Source: Rhodothermia bacterium (GTDB taxonomy: Bacteria; Bacteroidota; Rhodothermia; Rhodothermales; UBA2364). Taken from it: 44,260 bases of DNA. Below the pieces are notes generated by a model. The model saw nothing but the letters and a program-made list of their open reading frames with translations, ran no database searches and was not told the origin of the DNA. Positions 6,976-15,901 of the stretch are shown here, in pieces. Numbering within the stretch: the first letter of the stretch is position 1; every line of letters starts with the position of its first letter. Made by a program: the position numbers and the translations under genes. Location: the NCBI GenBank assembly GCA_017303715.1, contig JAFLBZ010000036.1, positions 1 through 44,260 of the forward strand. Direction: 5' to 3'.

Positions 6976-9567
6976 CTACTCAAATGCCATCACTTCATCT
7001 ATAAAAATCCAAGCACTGGTTCCGGAAAAAAGGAAGTCCGCCCCAATCGTTTTAGGACTTTTGACGACAAACCGGACAAAACGTGCCTTCCTTTTTGTGC
7101 CCTCGACGGCTAAAGTCTCATAATAAGCCGATGTATGTTTAGAGGAATTCGGATTTAGGATTTTGCCCAATGGTTCGAACTTGATTCCGTCCAGCGAGGT
7201 CTCAACTTCTAAGGCGAGAGGTGCGTGAATCCCATCCGAAACGCTTACCATATGGTGTAGGCTTGCACGAGATACGAGGGTAGGCTTTTCCAAGGTTAAG
7301 GTGAAATCCACATCCTTTCCATCAAATCCTAGCCATCCTTTATCCTTAAAATCCAAGGGTGCGAATTGTCCATCCACAAGGGTTTCAGGGCCTTTTCCGG
7401 CATATTTAGCACTATAAGGCGTATCGTATCGAATTTGCCCGAAGGTCGCCAAACTCAGAGGAATTTCTACTGGAATGGTCTGGATACGTTTGCCGTTCTT
7501 AAATAACCCAATCGAATATGTTGTGTATGTATTTGTTTTTAATGGATGTTGATAAAGCAAAAAGTCGCGATCTTGGCCATTAGATTTTTGGCTTACCCGT
7601 ACTTCTACATCCGGTAAATTTGCAGAAATACTTAGCGCCGCTGTTTTGTCTGGCTGTATCTTGACCTCAAATGAGGGTTCTTGCGCAACGAAAACATCAT
7701 CAATCCAAACCGTCCCCGCTCCGAGAACCTCAAATCCAAGTTGTAACGAAGCAATGGAGAGATTTACAGGAACCCAGAAAGAAAACAACTTCCAATCTGT
7801 GGTCGGTTCTACCGTTTCTTCCCATGCAAGTTCTTCGAAGTGTACTTTTAAACGTGGTTTACTTGAAGTAGTATGGGATTTTGCGAAAAAGCGAACCAAA
7901 TAAGAACGGTTCTTTTGCGACATCATCCTGAAAAAGGTTGCTTTTTGGCTAAGTTCATCGGTTGGATTGCGGAATCGCAAGGAATATCGCCCTGAATGTG
8001 CCGTTTCAGCGGTCAGAAAAAGGGTTGCACCATTATAAGAAGGCCGATCATTGGTAGAGAGGTATAACCCAAAAGGTGCTGCTGGACTGTAAAATTGCTC
8101 AAATCCGGGACTCACAAAAAGATTTTTATCATTTGAAACAGGATTTTCGTATTCAATCCGATAAGCCTTGGTTCCATAACCCGTAATCATGTCCTGAATT
8201 TTACCCTCAACCACCGGAATAGACCGATTTTCAAAGGGTAGATGAATGGTCATTGGCTTTCGGCCATCCGGATGAGGGGGGAGGTCGAATTGTATCTGCT
8301 CTGGACGGTTTTGGATATTGGCGAGTAAAATCATGAGTGAATATCCGTCATCAAAGGCTTTGCCGGATACGGTGGAGATATTCGTTGCAATTGGAATCCG
8401 TTCTTTTGGGGAGAAAAGCCAAGGATAGAGCATGGCAGTCTCATGCGCAACTGCAACGGCGCCATTCCAAGTGGTTCTTGATTGCGGTCGGATGTTAGGG
8501 TATTGCCGGATAAAGTACTGAACGCCCATTGCATTCTCAATCAAGCCTAAATACGTCATCACCCGAATTTCGTCGGCTGTAGGTTCGCGTAACCAAAACT
8601 CACCACCACCAAAAGCCTGCGGAACCAACCAAAGGGGTTTTTTGAACCGGAAATACTGATTGAGCGGTTTCATATATTCCCGAACAGCATTGACATCGCC
8701 GGGGATCGGATACGGATCGGTCATGGCAATATCGTGGGAATTGGCAAATTGGTTGGCCATCGAGGGGATCACAAAAACCACTGTAACAGGGTGATACGGA
8801 TCTGCTTGTCGAATAATTTGATAAGCCTTTTCCAATAATTCTGGCGGACGGCTCTGGCCATCAGGTTCGTCATTCATGTACCACGAAAGCAAAGCGGGAT
8901 GATCACGGAAGGTTTCTACCTCTTTGCGCAAAATTTCCCAGCGTCTGGTTTCTTCTTCGGGAGATACTTTTTGGTCTGGACGATTGAAGCCACTGCCAAC
9001 CAAGTCGTTTAGGCCATAATTTACTTTGATGCCAAGCCGCGCACACTCATCCATGTAGGCTCTGCGTTCTGCAAGGGTTTCTTTGTCATTTTTCTGATAA
9101 ACCCCCATCAAGTTCATGGCGTTATAGACCTCTTGTTTTGCAATATCACCAACGGGAAATGAAGCATAAAATCCAAAAGGGTAAAAGGGGATATTGTCCA
9201 CCAAAAGTCCACCCGTGATGCGGTCAATTTTTACTTCATTTGTCTTAGTAGCCAGACGTGTAACCTGAATGCCTTGTGAAACCTCATGCCCATCCTGAAT
9301 CCCAACCTGAAAGGTTACGGTGTTTGTGCCTTGGGGCAGTGAACCCAATTCCCACTCAAATTCCTGAAATTCTTTGGTCTGATGTGTTCTGTTTAAGTTC
9401 TTTTCGCCCAATTTTACCCATTTGACCAAGGGGGCTTCAGGGCCAAAAATCAATAACTTACCTACCTTCTCATGTGTATAATAGCTGTACCGGCTGATCA
9501 GTTCTATGTTTTGCGCTTGTACCACCGAAATTAGGAAAAGCAAGGTCAGGACGAAAAAATTTTTCAT
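6976..9567 (-). CDS. secreted multidomain TIM-barrel glycoside-hydrolase-like protein with carbohydrate-binding modules
   Basis: The 863-residue protein starts best at the ATG at 9567, followed by a signal peptide (FFVLTLLFLISVVQAQ). Domains by pattern: an N-terminal beta-sandwich (about 20-110); a glycosidase-type TIM barrel (about 120-450) with the likely acid/base Glu in LSWYMNDEPDGQ and strand motifs YPFGFYAS and IAMTDPYP; a CBM-like jelly roll (about 490-640, FVSPGFEQFY ... VWIDDVFV); and a C-terminal F5/8 type C-like module (about 720-863, PYSAKYAGKGPETLVDG, WLGFDGKDVDF), resembling the end of GH20 enzymes. No SusC/SusD pair adjoins it, so this is not a polysaccharide utilisation locus. 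The exact family and substrate are unassigned. Confidence 0.82.
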   Translation of the reverse strand: MKNFFVLTLLFLISVVQAQNIELISRYSYYTHEKVGKLLIFGPEAPLVKWVKLGEKNLNRTHQTKEFQEFEWELGSLPQGTNTVTFQVGIQDGHEVSQGIQVTRLATKTNEVKIDRITGGLLVDNIPFYPFGFYASFPVGDIAKQEVYNAMNLMGVYQKNDKETLAERRAYMDECARLGIKVNYGLNDLVGSGFNRPDQKVSPEEETRRWEILRKEVETFRDHPALLSWYMNDEPDGQSRPPELLEKAYQIIRQADPYHPVTVVFVIPSMANQFANSHDIAMTDPYPIPGDVNAVREYMKPLNQYFRFKKPLWLVPQAFGGGEFWLREPTADEIRVMTYLGLIENAMGVQYFIRQYPNIRPQSRTTWNGAVAVAHETAMLYPWLFSPKERIPIATNISTVSGKAFDDGYSLMILLANIQNRPEQIQFDLPPHPDGRKPMTIHLPFENRSIPVVEGKIQDMITGYGTKAYRIEYENPVSNDKNLFVSPGFEQFYSPAAPFGLYLSTNDRPSYNGATLFLTAETAHSGRYSLRFRNPTDELSQKATFFRMMSQKNRSYLVRFFAKSHTTSSKPRLKVHFEELAWEETVEPTTDWKLFSFWVPVNLSIASLQLGFEVLGAGTVWIDDVFVAQEPSFEVKIQPDKTAALSISANLPDVEVRVSQKSNGQDRDFLLYQHPLKTNTYTTYSIGLFKNGKRIQTIPVEIPLSLATFGQIRYDTPYSAKYAGKGPETLVDGQFAPLDFKDKGWLGFDGKDVDFTLTLEKPTLVSRASLHHMVSVSDGIHAPLALEVETSLDGIKFEPLGKILNPNSSKHTSAYYETLAVEGTKRKARFVRFVVKSPKTIGADFLFSGTSAWIFIDEVMAFE

Positions 9568-9770
9568 GGAAGGGAGGGCTATTTGTCTAAGCGATGAATT
9601 GAAAGGAATATAAATTGAAGGGAATATAAGAAGTTCATAGCGGAAGTAATAAACCAAGTACGCAAAAGAAGGTGTCTTCCAAAAAAGTTTTCCGCGAGAG
9701 TGAAATGATGAACCTTTTATAAAGATATGCGTTGAAAAAACAATTACTTCTTTAACCAATGGAGCCGCAT

Positions 9771-10232
9771 ATGTTTAGCCTATCAAAAAACTTGTTGCTT
9801 GGCATTTTTTCTTTGTGCTGCCTTTCGCTTGTTGGATGTAAAAGTACGGGTGAAGTGGCGGAAGAGTCGAACCGTGATCGCAGTCGAGATACAATGAATA
9901 TTACAACCGTTTCGGGGAGTGAGGTGTATGACCGTCCTGTAACAAATGTGGCGGAAATGCTACGCGGTCGTGTTCCCGGCGTACAGGTTATTCCGACGGC
10001 TGGTGGGTACCAAATTCGGATTCGTGGCGTCAATTCCATCCAAGGCGATAACGAGCCACTCTTTGTTTTAGACGGGGTACCGCTGATCAAAGAAGCGAAT
10101 GGCGCCTTTATGCTGATGGTAAATCCGTATGATGTGGAGGACATTCGGGTGTTAAAGGGGCCGGATGCCATGGCGCTTTATGGCTTTCGGGGCAATAATG
10201 GCGTGATTGAAGTCAAAACCCGCCGCCAATAA
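9771..10232 (+). CDS. lipoprotein consisting only of a TonB-receptor (SusC-type) plug domain
   Basis: The 153-residue product (start at the ATG at 9771; another ATG at 9759) has a lipoprotein signal ending LSLVGC, then a Ser/Arg/Glu linker, then a complete plug domain: RPVTNVAEMLRGRVPGVQV, IRIRGVNSIQGDNEPLFVLDGVPL, NPYDVEDIRVLKGPDAMALYGFRGNNGVIEVKTRRQ. In SusC/RagA transporters this domain is followed by a roughly 700-residue barrel; here translation stops right after the plug and no barrel sequence follows (next is a minus-strand DUF2200 gene). The clean lipobox and ending argue for a genuine stand-alone protein rather than a truncated receptor. Its role is unknown; a periplasmic or surface protein-protein adaptor is possible. 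Confidence 0.88.
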   Translation: MFSLSKNLLLGIFSLCCLSLVGCKSTGEVAEESNRDRSRDTMNITTVSGSEVYDRPVTNVAEMLRGRVPGVQVIPTAGGYQIRIRGVNSIQGDNEPLFVLDGVPLIKEANGAFMLMVNPYDVEDIRVLKGPDAMALYGFRGNNGVIEVKTRRQ

Positions 10233-10386
10233 AGATAAAGGAAGACCAGAAAACTTAGGCCCAAACAATATTGGTAATGGTGTTCCGCTGTCTTTGATCT
10301 TTTTGCTTAACGCCCATCGCGGGTTCTCCTGACCAACAACTTGGCCGGCTCGTCTGTGCGCAAAAAATGTACACATAGATGTAAAA

Positions 10387-10740
10387 TTATTTTCGTAAAA
10401 TTTTTTCCATTGATTTCCCCCTTGCTAACTCATCAATTAATTTATCAAGATAACGAATTTTTTGCATCAAAGGATGTTCGATTTCTTCAACACGATAACC
10501 ACAAATGACACCTTTTATTTTTTCTGAATTGGGATTGAAATGGGGTGCTTCTGCGAAGAAGTTCTCAAAACTGGTCTTCTGTTCGAGATGATTTTGTAAT
10601 GAATTGTCATCAAAACCGGTCAACCAAAAAATGATTTGATTCACCTCTTGCTGTGTCCGCCCTTTTTTTTCTGCTTTTTGAACATAATGCGGATAAACAC
10701 TGGCAAAAGGTATGTTAAAAATTCTTTCGTTACCCATCAA
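10387..10740 (-). CDS. DUF2200 family protein
   Basis: The 117-residue protein matches the DUF2200 pattern closely along its length: [92 protein letters not shown]. It is a small soluble protein with no signal peptide. The family has no established function that I know; the length is normal. It starts MM, and either Met is possible. Monocistronic on the minus strand, divergent from nadD across about 157 bp. Confidence 0.93.
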   Translation of the reverse strand: MMGNERIFNIPFASVYPHYVQKAEKKGRTQQEVNQIIFWLTGFDDNSLQNHLEQKTSFENFFAEAPHFNPNSEKIKGVICGYRVEEIEHPLMQKIRYLDKLIDELARGKSMEKILRK

Positions 10741-10897
10741 ATCGCGTCGTTTTAAGAGTTTAGGTTAAAACTAAAGTTACAAAAATGATAGAGAAATCCA
10801 ATGGTTCATAAATTTATACAGGTCATGATTTTTTATCAATGATCTTCATGCCATTAAACTTGGAATATCACAGGGTTTTGCTTTTTATTTGAAAAAA

Positions 10898-11494
10898 ATG
10901 GACAACAGTAAAAAAAGAATTGGTTTGTTTGGTGGTTCTTTTAATCCACCGCATTTGGGGCATTTGTTGATGGCCGAGTGGATAGGGGTAGCGGTGGGGT
11001 TGGAGGAGGTTTGGTGGTTGCCAGCCGCTACACCGCCACACAAAGTATTGGCAGGCGGCATCTCTGGTGAAATGAGGCTTAAACTGGTGGAGGCGGCCAT
11101 TTTAGGTAACTCACGCTTCCATGCCTGCGATTTTGAAGTCAGAAAAGGCGATATTTCTTATACCATAGAGACGTTGCGGGCATTTGCGTCCCTACACCCA
11201 AACATTCAGTTTTCGTTAATCATAGGAGGGGATAGCCTTCAGCAATTCCATACTTGGCGAGCCTATACCGAGATTTTGGAACGGGTGGACTTACTCGTTT
11301 ATAGCCGTGTTGGAACGAATATTTCTGCGGTAAGCCCAGATGTCTTAGCACGCGCAACCCTCATTCCTGCACCGCTTATTGAGCTTTCAAGTACGGTCAT
11401 TCGGGAGCGCATCCGTAATGGAGAATCGGTATTGTACCAAGTTCCCACCGCTGTTTGGGATTTGATAACTTCAGAAAATCTCTATCGGCTGTAA
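10898..11494 (+). CDS. nadD: nicotinate-nucleotide adenylyltransferase
   Basis: NadD adenylates nicotinic acid mononucleotide to deamido-NAD in NAD synthesis. The 198-residue protein has the nucleotidyltransferase signature GLFGGSFNPPHLGHL (residues 9-23), WWLPAATPPHK, GGDSLQQFHTWRAYTEIL and the C-terminal ELSSTVIRERIRNGES, where the ISSTxIR-type motif binds ATP. I use the ATG at 10898; a TTG three codons upstream is less likely. It stands alone, with a hairpin just after the stop that points mainly to the convergent permease gene. Confidence 0.95.
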   Translation: MDNSKKRIGLFGGSFNPPHLGHLLMAEWIGVAVGLEEVWWLPAATPPHKVLAGGISGEMRLKLVEAAILGNSRFHACDFEVRKGDISYTIETLRAFASLHPNIQFSLIIGGDSLQQFHTWRAYTEILERVDLLVYSRVGTNISAVSPDVLARATLIPAPLIELSSTVIRERIRNGESVLYQVPTAVWDLITSENLYRL

Positions 11495-11504
11495 AACCAT
11501 GAGC

Positions 11505-11537
11505 AAAAAAAGCCGCTCTAACACGAACGGCTTTGAG
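11505..11537 (-). terminator. intrinsic terminator between nadD and the permease gene
   Basis: AAAGCCG at 11509-11515 pairs with CGGCTTT at 11528-11534, with a 12-nt loop. On the minus strand the stem is followed by seven T residues, so it terminates the permease transcript (stop at 11565). On the plus strand the 3' side is not T-rich, so termination of nadD would be weaker. Confidence 0.75.
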
Positions 11538-11564
11538 GGATAAAGTAGATCAAATTTTAGGGCA

Positions 11565-13235
11565 TTATTTTGCCTTGTTTAAGAAGCTGTTTTTTCTTCC
11601 ATATACAAAATAAATGACCAGTCCAACGGATAGCCAAATAAGGAAACGCCACCAACTTTCTACCGGAATTTCGCTCATAAGGTACAAACAGGTCAATAAG
11701 CCCAACACTGGAATCAAAGAAAGTTTATACCGGAAGGATTGAACAATCAAATAAAGAGTAGTAAAAAGGAAAATGTATCGCGGAATTAAGGTCTCTAAAT
11801 GCCCAAAATCCTGTGGCATGAGTTGATGCAGAACTTCTGGATGCCCCATAAATCCGTACCCCAAAAGGAGCAAGGTCACAGGAAGCAAGAAATATTTGCT
11901 ATCAACGAATGGAATCTTGAAACGGCGTTCTAATTCTGGTTTTTTTATGTCTAAGATCAGAACCCCACCGCAAACAAGAACAAACGCGAATAGGGTTCCG
12001 ATACTTGTAAGATCAGTTACGACGGTGATGTTAAGAAAAAGTGCTGGGATTGATACCAAAAGACCTGTAATAATGGTAGAAAACCAAGGTGTTTGATATT
12101 TTGGATGGATTTCTGCGAACTTCTTAGGCAGAAGACCGTCTCGGCTCATACTCATCCAAATGCGGGGTTGGCCCAATTGGAAAACAAGTAATACACTGGC
12201 CATTGCTACAACCGCACTTAGACTAACAACCCAAGCAATCCAATCCATACCGGCTTTGTTGAAAATGTATGCCAACGGATCGGCGACGCCACTTAGTTCC
12301 GTATAATTAACCATACCGGTTGTGACGAGTGCAAGCAGGATGTATAAAATTGTACAAATAATTAATGTGTAGATCATGCCTAAAGGAAGATCGCGTTGTG
12401 GATTTTTACATTCCTCTGCGGTAGTCGAGATGGCATCAAAACCGATGTAAGCAAAAAATACACCGCCAACACCCGCCAATACACCGCCCCAGCCATTGGG
12501 CATGAAAGGTGTCCAGTTTTCTGGCTTCACGTAGAAGAAACCAATCCCAATCACTACAACGATAACGGCTAACTTTAATAAAACCATTAAGTTACTGGCT
12601 TTGCGAGACTCACTGATCCCTATAAACGTAAGCAAAGAGATGAACAGTACAATACCGAAAGCTGGGATATCTCCTACGAATCTAAGTCCTAAAAAATGAG
12701 GTGCTTCCATCCAAGCGCGGTAAGCCTCTGAAGTAACATCTGGAGAGGCGGAATGGAAGGCTGTGTAGGCGGACAGGAAATCCGTAGAGAGCCAAACCGG
12801 AATGGATAATCCAAACCCTCTAAGCATTTCCGTGAAATAGCCAGACCATCCTATGGCAACCGCAATGTTTCCGATGGCATATTCAATAATCAAATCCCAT
12901 CCGATTATCCACGCCAAAAGCTCTCCAAACGATGCATAAGCATAGGTATATGCACTACCAGAAATGGGAATCATAGAGGCGAAAGAAGCATAACACATGG
13001 CAGAAAAACCACATGCAATAGCGACAAATATAAAAAGAAAAACGACTCCGGGACCGCCTTTAAAACTGACCTCTCCGATCGTCGCAAAAATTCCTGCTCC
13101 AATTACGGCAGCTATACCAAGCGCGGTTAAGTCTCTTACCCCCAGGTCTCTTTTCATGGAGCCACCTTCGTGTAGCGTAGGATCTGCTAAAATGGACTCT
13201 ACCGACTTGGTGCGAAACAAGTCTCTAAGTTGCAT
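11565..13235 (-). CDS. APC superfamily amino acid permease
   Basis: The 556-residue integral membrane protein (start at the ATG at 13235, MQLRDLFRTKSV) has about 12-14 hydrophobic segments and the APC hallmark at the first helix, LGIAAVIGAGIFATIGE, followed by GPGVVFLFIFVAIACGFSAMCYASFASMIPISGSAYTYAY. This is the cationic-amino-acid-transporter/YhdG-like branch; the IGFDAISTTAEECKNPQRDLPLG loop is characteristic. It probably takes up an amino acid by cation symport; the substrate is not readable. It follows the HlyIII-type gene on the same strand after 226 bp, so it probably has its own promoter. Confidence 0.93.
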   Translation of the reverse strand: MQLRDLFRTKSVESILADPTLHEGGSMKRDLGVRDLTALGIAAVIGAGIFATIGEVSFKGGPGVVFLFIFVAIACGFSAMCYASFASMIPISGSAYTYAYASFGELLAWIIGWDLIIEYAIGNIAVAIGWSGYFTEMLRGFGLSIPVWLSTDFLSAYTAFHSASPDVTSEAYRAWMEAPHFLGLRFVGDIPAFGIVLFISLLTFIGISESRKASNLMVLLKLAVIVVVIGIGFFYVKPENWTPFMPNGWGGVLAGVGGVFFAYIGFDAISTTAEECKNPQRDLPLGMIYTLIICTILYILLALVTTGMVNYTELSGVADPLAYIFNKAGMDWIAWVVSLSAVVAMASVLLVFQLGQPRIWMSMSRDGLLPKKFAEIHPKYQTPWFSTIITGLLVSIPALFLNITVVTDLTSIGTLFAFVLVCGGVLILDIKKPELERRFKIPFVDSKYFLLPVTLLLLGYGFMGHPEVLHQLMPQDFGHLETLIPRYIFLFTTLYLIVQSFRYKLSLIPVLGLLTCLYLMSEIPVESWWRFLIWLSVGLVIYFVYGRKNSFLNKAK

Positions 13236-13461
13236 ATTTTTGAGAGATAAACGTGTGGAAAAAAAGCTATCAGAGAAGCATGAATGCACTGTGAAGCAAT
13301 TTAGGAAGATAAGGTGAATTGAGACATTGTGCAAGTTCTACATTGAGATGAGGTGCAAAAAATGAATCTTTGCTTGGGAAAAATCCAAAATTTTCAGTAT
13401 ATCCGATTAACGATAAATAAATTATTAAGATAACATTGAGCTTGAGGCCCAGCTATGCGAA

Positions 13462-14103
13462 TTAAAACAGCATCATAACCGCGATGAAGTGGGTGATCGT
13501 TCCGGCAAGGACAAACCCGTGCCAAATAGCGTGAAAAAATTGGCGATTTTTTTGGGCATAGAACCACGTACCGACGGTATAGCATAGGCCGCCTAGCACA
13601 ATAAAAACAATACTAGAAGTGGGCACGGTCTCTATAAAAGGTTTACCGATAAGAACCACCAGCCAACCCATACCTAAATACAGGGCGAGCGAAAGTTTCT
13701 CAAATCGGTGGCGGAAAAACCATTTGTACAAAATACCCAAGATGGCAATTACCCAAATGAGACCAAACGCGATCCATCCAGTGGTTCCTTGTATTTGCAT
13801 CAATAAAAAAGGGGAGTAGGTTCCGGCGATGAGCAAATAAATCCCCATGTGGTCTAAAAGTTTAAGAACGGGTTTAATTTGCTCGTGCTGTATGCTGTGG
13901 TATAGGGTGGAAAAAAGATAGAGTAGCAACATAGACCCTCCAAACAAAGCGCAACTTAGGACGGCAACCCAAGAACCCTTGAGTACGGCATTTGGAATCA
14001 GCAGTGCGATACCGATAATACTAAGCACAACACCAATACCATGTGTAATACTATTGGCCAATTCTTCTTTTAAAGGATCTAAGGTGGCTGAATTATTTTT
14101 CAT
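13462..14103 (-). CDS. hemolysin III / PAQR family membrane protein
   Basis: The 213-residue protein has seven hydrophobic helices and the conserved metal-site pattern of the HlyIII/YqfA/PAQR family: EELANSITHGIG near the N-terminus, LYLFSTLYHS, HMGIYLLIAGTYSPF, and the C-terminal HAIWHGFVLAGTITHF that supplies the remaining histidines. Members are inner-membrane proteins; the haemolysin label is historical and related proteins influence membrane energetics. It lies 82 bp after the ROK gene on the same strand and might share its transcript. Confidence 0.95.
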   Translation of the reverse strand: MKNNSATLDPLKEELANSITHGIGVVLSIIGIALLIPNAVLKGSWVAVLSCALFGGSMLLLYLFSTLYHSIQHEQIKPVLKLLDHMGIYLLIAGTYSPFLLMQIQGTTGWIAFGLIWVIAILGILYKWFFRHRFEKLSLALYLGMGWLVVLIGKPFIETVPTSSIVFIVLGGLCYTVGTWFYAQKNRQFFHAIWHGFVLAGTITHFIAVMMLF

Positions 14104-14185
14104 ACGAGTCGTTTTTTATCTGAATGTAATAAAAAAAGAGGTCAATTGAGGGAGGATTTATGCCCACCAAAGGGTGTTTCAGTTT

Positions 14186-15004
14186 TTAATCAATAGGCAT
14201 TCTTGCACCTTCTGCAACCAAAAGTGGCGCATTGGTCGGAAAAATGAGTGTGCATTGTGCCATCAGCGGTCCAAGTGTATGTGCCTTCATGGTGGCTACT
14301 GCCGCTTCACGATAACCGGGGAAGTTCAGGGTTCCACCTCCAAGCACCAAAACATCTGGATTGAGTATATTGACAACCATGGCGAGACCCAGTCCTAAAA
14401 AAGTACCTGCGGATTCGAGTGCTTTCGTGATCGTCAGGTCTTCTAAACGTGCTCGTTCGTAGATTTGGTTTATTGGAAGGGCGAGGCTTTCCAAAATCCC
14501 CTTTCCTCCAGACAATTCATCTAAGGATTTTGGGCCATTCTCGGTTGGTAAGACCACGCTTCCCAATTCGCCAGCCCAACCAAATGCGCCATCCATAGGT
14601 TTCCCATCCACATAAATACCCATACCAAGGCCCGTTCCAACCATTACCGTGACCAAAGTTTGGCCGCCATAGCGCAAATGGGCATGTTTTGTAGCGGCTT
14701 TGGTGTCATTCAAAAAGTGTATTGGTACGTCTAAGCCTTTCAAGTCGGTTATTTTGAGGCCATTTAGATAGGGTACATCGCCACAAAGTACCACCTCGTT
14801 GCCATTTTGAACCAATCCCGGAAAAGCGATACCGATGCCTGTGATTTTTTTTGCAGACGTTGAAAGGTGTTTTTGTAGAATTTCTTGAAGGTCTTTAATG
14901 CCAAATAAAGGACCAGTTGGCAGGCGTTTGCCCATTGGATGGTCTCGGTCTATGAGGAGCAATTTCGTTCCGCCAATATCTATTCCAAGTCTGTTTTCTT
15001 GCAT
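14186..15004 (-). CDS. ROK family protein, divergent sugar-kinase-like
   Basis: The 272-residue protein has an ASKHA ATPase fold: phosphate-1 motif RLGIDIGGTKLLLIDRD, central GIGIAFPGLVQ, catalytic-loop region FLNDTKAATKHA, GTGLGMGIYVDG and a C-terminal adenosine motif VLVLGGGTLNFPGY. ROK kinases normally carry EIGH and a CxCGxxGC zinc site soon after; here the corresponding stretch is GELGSVVLPTENGPKSLDEL with neither the His nor any Cys. Substrate or activity may therefore differ from standard glucokinases. It sits alone downstream of the peroxiredoxin terminator with no sugar transport genes nearby. Confidence 0.85.
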   Translation of the reverse strand: MQENRLGIDIGGTKLLLIDRDHPMGKRLPTGPLFGIKDLQEILQKHLSTSAKKITGIGIAFPGLVQNGNEVVLCGDVPYLNGLKITDLKGLDVPIHFLNDTKAATKHAHLRYGGQTLVTVMVGTGLGMGIYVDGKPMDGAFGWAGELGSVVLPTENGPKSLDELSGGKGILESLALPINQIYERARLEDLTITKALESAGTFLGLGLAMVVNILNPDVLVLGGGTLNFPGYREAAVATMKAHTLGPLMAQCTLIFPTNAPLLVAEGARMPID

Positions 15005-15022
15005 TTTTTAAGTTAAAATACG

Positions 15023-15062
15023 AAAAAAAGCCCCCTTTCTTTTGGGGAAAAGGAGGGGCTTA
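15023..15062 (-). terminator. intrinsic terminator of the peroxiredoxin gene
   Basis: Read on the minus strand, AAGCCCCTCCTTTT and AAAGAAAGGGGGCTT (15062 to 15028) form a GC-rich stem with small internal mismatches, followed by seven T residues. It lies 42 bp past the peroxiredoxin stop codon and directly upstream of the ROK gene. Confidence 0.85.
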
Positions 15063-15103
15063 AAGAAGAGGATGTGTAGGTTTTGGCAAGAGAAAAATGT
15101 GTA

Positions 15104-15742
15104 TTAAGCCAGATCGGGTTGAGGTGTCACGCGGAGATAGGGCTTGATCGGGGTGAAGCCTTTGGGGAATTTCTGCATGGCCTCTTGGTTTGAAATTGCA
15201 GGGATAATGATGACCTCTTCGCCGTACTGCCAATCTGCTGGCGTTGCAACCTGATGATAGGCGGTGAGTTGCAAAGAATCTATCACCCTAAGTATTTCAG
15301 CGAAATTGCGTCCGGTTGAAGCGGGGTAGGTGAGGGTCAGTTTTATTTTTTTGTCGGGGCCAATTACAAAAACCGAGCGAACGGTGGCTTTTTCGGAGGC
15401 ATTGGGGTGAATCATGTCGTAGAGCGTAGCCACTTTCCGAGACGGATCAGCAATAATTGGAAAGTTTACGGTAGCGTTGTTCACTTCGTTGATGTCAGGA
15501 ACCCAACGTCTGTGCGAATCTAGGTCATCCACACTGACGGCGAGAACTTTAACATTCCGTTTCGCAAATTCATCGGAAAGTAGTGCCGTTCGGCCTAATT
15601 CAGTGGTGCAAACTGGCGTGAAGTCTGCCGGATGTGAAAACAATACCCCCCAGTTATCGGCCAAGTACTCATGGAAGTGAATGGTTCCGGCGGTGGTTTC
15701 TGCGGTAAAATCGGGTGCAAGGTCGCCTAATCGAAGAGACAT
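15104..15742 (-). CDS. 1-Cys peroxiredoxin (Prx6-type)
   Basis: The 212-residue enzyme reduces peroxides through a single peroxidatic cysteine, Cys45 in HPADFTPVCTTELG. The Prx6-type C-terminal extension is present (PADWQYGEEVIIIPAIS...FTPIKPYLRVTPQPD) and there is no second resolving Cys in the usual 2-Cys position. It is cytoplasmic with no signal peptide. The gene is divergent from a CysB-type LysR regulator across 159 bp, which makes that regulator a natural candidate controller (inference). Confidence 0.95.
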   Translation of the reverse strand: MSLRLGDLAPDFTAETTAGTIHFHEYLADNWGVLFSHPADFTPVCTTELGRTALLSDEFAKRNVKVLAVSVDDLDSHRRWVPDINEVNNATVNFPIIADPSRKVATLYDMIHPNASEKATVRSVFVIGPDKKIKLTLTYPASTGRNFAEILRVIDSLQLTAYHQVATPADWQYGEEVIIIPAISNQEAMQKFPKGFTPIKPYLRVTPQPDLA

Positions 15743-15901
15743 AGCGGTATATTTTAAGTTTTGGTACAGTGTTGATAGGTCAAGTTATCTCGCAAAGAAG
15801 TTGGTCGTTATGCCAATATGTTATGTAGTCATAGAAAAAGAAACGTAATTTAAGGGTGTCCTTTGCATTCGTAATTTCATGCGTATTGAAAATCTTTTGA
15901 G

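Noticed and set aside
9752-10171. 139-codon minus frame opposite the plug lipoprotein
   Set aside because: The plus strand encodes a clear plug domain; the minus product is Ser/Thr/Pro-rich and without motifs.
6976-10232. polysaccharide utilisation locus
   Set aside because: A glycosidase-like protein and a SusC-like plug adjoin, but there is no barrel, no SusD and no sugar regulator next to them, and they are divergent.
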